Assembly (NCBI GenBank): GCA_003254925.1 | Contig: QANZ01018688.1 | Location: 62,001-126,000, forward strand | DNA: 64,000 bases | Source: Chamaecrista fasciculata | Taxonomy: Eukaryota > Streptophyta > Magnoliopsida > Fabales > Fabaceae | Direction: 5' to 3' | Shown here: positions 57,676 through 64,000 of the stretch, in pieces | Layout: the number at the start of each line of letters is the position of its first letter | Position numbering within the stretch: position 1 is the stretch's first letter | Position numbers and translations under genes: made by a program | Notes under the pieces: generated by a model | What the model was told of the DNA's origin: nothing | The model's database searches: none | The model's input: the letters and a program-made list of their open reading frames with translations, nothing else

Positions 57676-59548
57676 CTCAGGTTCATCTTTAGGAATAACC
57701 AAAGCTTCAGGTTCATCTTTAGGTTCAAGTTTAGGAATAACCAAAGCTTCAGGTTCATCTTTAGGAGTAATCAAAGCTTCAGGTTCATCTTTAGGAATAA
57801 CCAAAGCTTCAGGTTCATCTTTAGGAATGACCAAAGCTTCAGAACTTGAGGCCGCTTGTGATTTCTGATGATTCCAATAGAGTACCACATATAAATATAT
57901 AATAATGCATAATAGAGTTTCTATATGTAAGACATTTTATAGGGATTGAAATGCATAATAGAACTTTTCAATTCGATTAAAGAGTAAACTAAGACAATTT
58001 GGTCTTTAAAAAATTATCAAGTATATATTCAAGTTGCTAACTTAGTCCCTAAAAGATTGAAATGCATAATTTAATCACGAAAAGATTCAAAGTTTCAAAC
58101 GATATACTTTTTAATCTTTTTCATGGATTAAAGAGTATATCGTTTAGTTCTTTCATGGACTAAAAAGTATACCGTTTGAATCTTTCAATGATTAAATTGT
58201 ATATCTCAATCTTTCGAGGACTAAGTTGTCAACTCGGTGATCTTTCAGGGACTAAATTGTTAGTTTATTCTATATTAAATTTATGTTTTAAACAGAAAGA
58301 CAATAGAAGAATGAGGATTAAATAATCATTATTAACTTTCCCTTCTTAACTAATTTCTTTTCAAATATAGTAAAGATACATGTGTCCCTTTTATATCCCC
58401 TTCAAACCAACATAATCTAACAAATAAATCAAGAGGTTTATTGTAATATTTGAAAATCCAGGAAAACTAAAGGAACAAAGATGATCAGGAGGATAGGTGC
58501 AATTACGAAGTTACGTGATTTTGAACTTTTGATTGTTCATTTAGAGTATAACACTCATCTAGTTATCTTACTATAAACGTGTACAGCACACAACACTAGA
58601 TAATTATATCTTATAAGATAAGATGAAGTTATGAATATGATCTTGCTTGAGAATTTCATTTATTTGTTTGTTAAAATTATGGGTAGATATAAATCACAAT
58701 AACAATTGACTTGTGTACTAGGAGTGTTAGTTTGCGTTAAAGTTGAGACATATATATAGTTGAGGGTGAGAAAGATTGTTAAGTTCATGGTCTCTGAATC
58801 TATCCCTCTCTATTTTCACTCTTAGTTATGGGAGTAATTAAATGTTATGAGGGTAATTAAATTAAAATAATGTTTAGATTGAAGATTAAGGAGGAGAAGG
58901 GAAGGGAGGAGAGAGAGGATTTAGACCTGTTCCTTGTGTTTAGAAAGTTGACAAATGAAGGATTAATTTTTATTTCCTCATTCTCCTCCTCCTTCATAAT
59001 TTCTAAATATTCCAAATTAAAGTATTTTGAAGGATCTACTTAACAAGGGGAGGACATGTAGAAAGTTAATCCTCCCCTCCCTTTCCCTCATAATTGCCAA
59101 ACAAGTCCTAAATGCTATATATTTAAACGTGAGAGTCATAGATGCATGAAAGTGTTAGCTATTAAAATGGAATGTAATCTTAAACATAAATGAGATCTAG
59201 ACAACACCAAATGAAAGTACAAATGTGGAGAACAAAATAGAAGGAAAGAAAGAACTAAGCAGCTAGGAAAAAAATAAATATATACCTTTTCCATTGAACG
59301 TAAGGCTGGTATGAGAACTTCATCAACGACTTCAGTTTTAGGTTCCTACATACAATTAAGCATTTGGGTAAGATGGTTGCAAAAATTGCAATTACAGTCT
59401 CAGATGCGGCTACGGGTGTTGCAATAAGCGATTCTGGCCACCACCGTAGCTGTAACGTATTGCAGTCGCAACATCGATTGCAAAATGAAAATTGCAACCC
59501 TAAAATTAGTTGAAGCTTGAAGCTTAAACACTTATCATTACATACCAT
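57676..59548 (-). pseudogene. 5' part of an MBD-type gene with expanded decapeptide exon (array unit 3)
   Basis: The start codon (59546-59548) joins exon EPKTEVVDEVLIPALRSMEK (59345-59286, donor GTATAT). An exon of 63 codons (57864-57676) follows, opening KSQAASSS and then repeating EALVIPKDEP five times with minor changes; both edges are phase 0 with good splice sites (ATCAG|AAA, GAG|GTGAGC). By flank comparison this exon is related to the DLDKRKKKK exon of the complete gene (shared LPKDKL/IPKDEP). The MBD exons are missing: next downstream is the HSF gene, whose start does not fit as a spliced continuation. It is probably a truncated paralogue, though a short transcript is possible. Confidence 0.62.
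59380..59505. repeat. TTGCAATTGC-type inverted repeat, unit 3
   Basis: GGTTGCAAAAATTGCAATT on the left and GCAGTCGCAACATCG..GATTGCAAAATG on the right. Same family and position as the copies in units 1 and 2. Confidence 0.5.
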
Positions 59549-60167
59549 GTGGATTGACTTGTGACTTGTGAATTCCGAGCTTGATAACCACACTACCAAT
59601 GAGAATGTAGAGAAGAAAAAAATGAGTGAGAAATCAGATCTTAATCTGGTCAAAAGGGAATAACTACTTAAACAATAGAGAAAGAAGATTCATGAGAAAG
59701 AATACAAGATTATCTAAAAGAGAAGAACAAAGTGAGAGAATACCATATAGAGTTGAAGCTCCTAAGATGAAGTGATGAACGAGACCAAATGATGTAATAA
59801 ATAGTGTGAGAAACAAGAAGTAATTACGCGTGAACAAATTTGTTTGTCTTCTATCACTCAGTGTGCTATACAAGCTATGCCATTTGCTCTAATAGAAACA
59901 GAAGGTCAGTTACTAACTTAATACATTGCTTAAAATTTCTCCTTTGGCTTTATCTCCTTTTGTCAAAACATTTATTTCATTCATTGAATCTTTTCCTTAA
60001 GTAGAATGATCATGAATTTAGTAGAATGATCTAGAATATTTATTTTTTTAATTTCAGTATCAACTTCTCCTTTGGCTCGGATATGTCATTACGGGGGAGT
60101 CCGTTTTGGTCATTAATTGGCTCATTAAAAAGATCTGAAAGAGAGAAGTAAAATACCACTAAAACTA

Positions 60168-61017
60168 GGGGTGAGCGCGGGCTGAGGGAAAATCCCAGCT
60201 CAACCCGCACATCAATATGTAGGATGGGTTAGGTTTTGTAATTTTTAAATTTCAGCCTGAATCAACCCAACCCGCGGGACTGCGGGTTGGGTTCAGTTAA
60301 CCCACAGGCCGAGTATCCTTTTTTCTTTTTAAGATGATGCATGCACTAGTAGCACTGAAATTTTGCAATCTAAATTGCTTGAAATTCAAGTTCTACATAG
60401 AAAAGCTTCATAAACTGCAATCTAGTATCTACACAACAATAAATAAAGCTTCATTTTAGGAATTATCAAATGATAGAATAAAAAAAAGCATTCAATTCCA
60501 TGTAAAATACATCATTCTAGATATACAAATTCAAAAAGAAAAAAAAATAGAAAAAAGTGAAGATAGAAGGTAATTACTTTTTGGTCAATGAAAATAGAAG
60601 GTAATGAAGGTGGTGCTTAATTAACAATAACCATATATAGTTCAAGATGATAGTGATTTACAGTGTATGTATGGTTTCAAGGACAAATCTCTATGGATTC
60701 GTCGTCGAAGCCTCCGCAACAGCAGCCCGAAAACCCAAACGTCTCTGATGACTCTTCGTCGAGAGAGAAAGTTGACTTATCTTCAGAGGCAACGATGGGC
60801 GACAACGATCGACTGGGAGAGAGATGGAGGTAACACGATTTTGTTGTGGTGACTGTGTGTGGTGGCCGACTGTGACTAGGGTTTGAAGGGGAGAAGAGGA
60901 ACGAGTGAGAGTGATAGCGGCAACGGCTGTGTGGACTCCAGAAAGAAAGTGCTTAGGTTAAAATTAGGGCAAAGTGAGAGTGAGAGATTTATTATATGGA
61001 AATTAATAAAAGAAACA

Positions 61018-61048
<31 letters not shown>

Positions 61049-61134
61049 GCGGGCTCCCGGATTGGGTTGGGTTCACAACCCCTGAGCCCGCAACCTTACA
61101 GTCTGAAATTTTTTGGACCAAACCAACCCACAAC
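60168..61134. mobile_element. hAT-like element carrying a gene fragment, copy 2; empty site in unit 2
   Basis: Starts GGGGTGAGCGCGGGCTGAGG and ends AACCAACCCACAAC. The flanks TAAAACTA (60160-60167) and TAGAACTA (61135-61142) form an 8-bp duplication with one mismatch. The equivalent site in unit 2 (54104-54111) has a single TAGAACTA and no insert. Subterminal GCGGGTTGGG repeats are inverted at the two ends. The captured plus-strand fragment (about 60690-60835) opens MDSSSKPPQQQPENPN, contains REKVDLSSEATMGDNDRL and stops early compared with the first copy. I do not recognise the parent gene. Confidence 0.85.
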
Positions 61135-61142
61135 TAGAACTA

Positions 61143-62300
61143 ACTCAATTAGAAAACTGGACGCGTCCCCTTACATCGCTCAAAGAGAGGAGGGCAACAC
61201 ACAAGCATTGTGCGTTGTGACTCAAAAGAAGGCCTGCGCTATAGGCACAACGCAGGGTTGTGGCATATGGCAATTTCTATAGTTCGACATTAGAGAATTT
61301 TGATTTTTAAGCTCTCTCCTTCTCCAATAAAAAAGAGTATTACTTTCCCACCATTTCTATTCCAAAAAATAAAAAAAGAAAAAGATCATGACTTACAATG
61401 TTCATGGGAAGGAAGCTCCTTGTTGGGAAAATTCTGACAAATATTTTTCTCCTGTCTACCTTAGAGGTTTTGTGGACATTACATTTATCTTTTGAAGAAA
61501 AATACCATAGTGCATAGTGGATATATGAGAAGAACAAGCGAGAACGTCCAAAATTATGACTTATGTGTTACATCAGCACTTTCCATCAAATGCTAACGAA
61601 AGTAAACCACATTGTCCCATTGTGTTTACGGCAAAAAGCACAAGGTACCAAATTGACACATTTTGTCTCTCGAGAATCTAAGTGTAATCAGGCCAAACTA
61701 CATGGTACCAAAATATAATTTATCCTTATAATTATTTATTTTAGAACAATCTCTAAATTTTGAATTCCTTGGTCACGCTTATGTGTGTGTGAGAAAGACC
61801 AAAACTGTTGATATTTCACCAGTATATGTTTTTTTAATACTTTGATCGATCTAAGTTGTAGGTTAATTTATTGTGTGTATTGCATGAAAACATTGTCAAT
61901 AATAAATAAAAATATAAATGTAAATTTTGGGTCTCTAAACTATAGTGTAAGAATTAGTCTTGTCCTAAAACTTTTTCTGATGCAGTTGAATTTTGGCCCT
62001 GAATTCAATGTCACTCTAACGAATAACTCCGTCAATAAAATAAAAATGTAGGATTTATGTGGCATTTGAATATCTTTAACAATGTTGAGCTGACATGCTA
62101 TTATTCACTTGGACTATAATGAAAAAAGAAATAAGTTTCTATAACTAATAGTTATATTTAATAGGAAAAAACTTAAATATTGATTAAGAAATTTTGACTT
62201 AAATATATATAGATTTATATTTATTTTTTATATAGTGGGGGAGTTTTCTTCTTCTTTTCTTTTTTCCTTTTATGACTACAATATATCTTTCATCTAGTGC
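61143..62300. repeat. Duplicated non-coding segment (unit 3 copy of 54112-55225)
   Basis: See 54112-55225. It contains the GGTACCAAATTGACAC arm fragment of a foldback element at about 61640-61730. No gene seen. Confidence 0.65.
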
Positions 62301-62596
62301 TGAAAAAATGGGCTAGTCTGGTCCGGTCCGGTCCAAACTTGCTTTGGCCCGTTAATATCAGAACTGGGTTGGGTTGACATTTTAAAAATGGGTTGAAGTT
62401 CTTCTAACCCAGTCCGACCATGAACGGGTTCAAGACTAGCCCATAGGGCCTCAATTCTTTTTTAAATAAAAAAGTTGACAAATACATTTTTTTAGGAAAA
62501 ATTGACAAATATATAATATAATACCAAATGTTTCCTTCAAGTTTAGCTAAATAACTTCTTTCTTCTAATCAAACCCTACAACATTAGGATTTCTTT

Positions 62597-63691
62597 CTAG
62601 CCAAAAATGTGCCTAAGATTATATCTAGCTTCAGCAAGAAATTTCTCAACAAATATTTCTTCTTTGGTTTTGTCCTTTTCAGCTTTGCTGTATATCTTGA
62701 TTATGCATCCTTCTTCAGGAACTTTATTTGTCTCTGATGTCTGTAAAATTAAGCAAAAAAACATATACTCACATAACTCTAAGATGTTTGTTAAAAAGAA
62801 ACAAATATATAGATATGAAAGTAATAAATGAAACTCAGCCCTGGATTCTCTAAATTTACATGCAAACATTTGTAGTATTTTGCACACAATTTGTTAAAAA
62901 AAAATGATATATATATATAAAGTAAATTAATCTAGTTATTTTAAAATGACTCATCATTTAACATTGAATTCTATATTGTAAAATTTGTTCACCTGGAATT
63001 GATCGTTTGGAACAGTCTCATTTCCAACCCCATCCTGTACACGTACTTCACAATTTAGTGACAAATTCACATTCTCATTGGCCTTTGAATTCTGAGATTT
63101 TCAAAAGGAAAATCTTTAATTATAACAATAGTGATATATATATATATATAATTAAATAATTTATTTATAAATTAATGAAAGAAAAAAGAAATTGAGTAGA
63201 AACCCTAAGAATTAGAACCAAATTTAAATAAATGTAAATATGGGTGCGAGCTAGGGATCTAAATGTAGGTTTAGACAACAATGAAATGTAATATATTTGT
63301 AAAATTCCACATACTCACTCACCATGATGAGTTTATCTTTAGGAAGAGTTTGATTGTCAATTTTTTTTTTTCGTTTACCTAAATCCTCACCTTAAACTCA
63401 AGCTATAAAGGTATTGCTTTGAGTTTGAAATCAAATAATGTTGGTGTTATATTAATGGGTGACAGGTTGTTTCTAATTATTTCCCTGAATGCTACATATA
63501 TATAAATATATAAAGAGTATGTATATATATATTAGTATAAGATCTTATGAACTCACATTCAATTCTTGATTTGCAAGGATTTCTTGCAATTTTTCCTTCC
63601 AATTCTTTCCGGGCAGAATATTGTATTTCTCAAACCTTTCAATCTCCTTTAGAGATCGACATCGTATATTTAACACCTTGTGGTGATAGAA
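62597..63691 (-). CDS. MBD-like protein, 3' exons of a second copy (5' part outside window)
   Basis: Four exons match the complete gene one for one in length and phase. They are 63691-63557 (45 codons, FYHHKVLNIRCRSLKEIERF), 63385-63323 (21 codons, one Lys fewer in the Lys run), 63091-62993 (33 codons, NSKANENVNLSLNCEV) and 62740-62597 (47 codons plus stop, ending EARYNLRHIFG). Differences are mostly conservative, so this copy may be functional. The exon carrying GWSCYP and everything upstream lie beyond 64000. The preceding intron holds an inserted GC-rich element end and a long (ACAT)n repeat. Confidence 0.75.
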
Positions 63692-63747
63692 CTGCAAGCA
63701 ACAAAAGCATTTTGTTACTAAAACTAAAACTTAAACATATACATTAG

Positions 63748-63884
63748 CACTGTCAAAACGGGCTTAGGCCCGCGGGCCGGCCCGGCCCGCCCGCTAAATG
63801 GGCGGGCTTGGGCTTAAAAAATTTGGCCCGTTTAAAAACGGGCCTAAACGGTCCGGCCCGTTTAGCCCGTGGACTAAACGGTCC
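63748..63884. mobile_element. GC-rich hAT-like element fragment in MBD-like intron
   Basis: GCACTGTCAAAACGGGC opens an array of GGCCCGCGGGCC, GGCCCGTTTAAAAACGGGCC and similar units, typical of the subterminal part of some non-autonomous hAT elements. It is absent from the matching intron at about 43500. The right side ends at an N (63885), so the element is either truncated or misassembled. Confidence 0.5.
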
Positions 63885-63885
63885 N

Positions 63886-64000
63886 CATACATACATACAT
63901 ACATACATACATACATACATACATACATACATACATACATACATGCATGCATGCATGCATGCATGCATGCATACAAACATACATACATACATACATACAT
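63886..64000. repeat. (ACAT)n / (GCAT)n microsatellite at the window edge
   Basis: CATA tetranucleotides with a block of GCAT units at about 63944-63971, running off the window. The minus-strand 68-79 codon frames here are translations of the repeat. Confidence 0.95.

Noticed and set aside
57086..57864. Fusion of the decapeptide exon to the HSF coding exon
   Set aside because: The only nearby AG acceptor upstream of the HSF start gives a stop within three codons and is out of frame with HSF, so a fused protein is not supported.
1..64000. tRNA and rRNA genes
   Set aside because: I saw no cloverleaf-like gene with A and B boxes and no rRNA-like conserved stretch; a tRNA scan would be needed to exclude a decayed copy.

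Overview
The window is AT-rich nuclear DNA from a flowering plant, most likely a eudicot. The evidence is spliced genes with GT-AG introns, a plant F-box/FBA family, a class A heat-stress factor with the usual intron inside its DNA-binding domain, a plant class B LPAT, and a dense load of Mutator-like (MULE), hAT-like and Ty1-copia elements. The species cannot be fixed from the sequence. Only a small fraction is coding.

Layout. (1) 1-15.9 kb holds an F-box/FBA cluster in several states: a 3' remnant with a nonsense codon (1-802, +), a promoter/5'UTR without a gene (3640-4135, +), one intact gene (8210-10077, -), a frameshifted copy (13286-15090, -) and a bare N-terminal exon with its own promoter (15299-15840, -). 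Their flanks are duplicated, and the elements between them include a Pack-MULE carrying a fragment of a MAKR-like gene (4282-5259). (2) 17.7-21.3 kb is an AT-hook nuclear protein gene resembling METABOLIC NETWORK MODULATOR 1 (-). (3) 24.8-31.1 kb is a complete five-exon lysophosphatidate acyltransferase gene (-); its fourth intron contains a truncated antisense Ty1-copia element. (4) 31-42 kb has no gene I can support and is largely a chain of foldback MULE-like elements, many with 9-bp target-site duplications. (5) 42.3-64 kb is a rearranged tandem array, all genes on the minus strand: an apparently intact methyl-CpG-binding-domain-like gene (42340-46372), a decayed HSF (48810-50059), a broken 5' MBD-type fragment (51892-53362), a short class A HSF (55570-57086), another 5' MBD-type fragment with an expanded decapeptide (57676-59548), and the 3' half of a further MBD-like gene that leaves the window (62597-63691).

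The array units differ by transposon insertions, so filled and empty sites can be compared directly. Two hAT-like elements are supported this way by 8-bp duplications present once at the matching empty site. In the F-box cluster, one MULE insertion is shared by two copies and absent from a third, which orders the duplications.

The genes do not form a common pathway. The F-box protein would be an SCF ubiquitin-ligase substrate receptor, LPAT makes phosphatidic acid at the ER, and the AT-hook, MBD-like and HSF products are nuclear. All exon models come from reading splice signals and comparing copies by eye; none was tested against transcripts.
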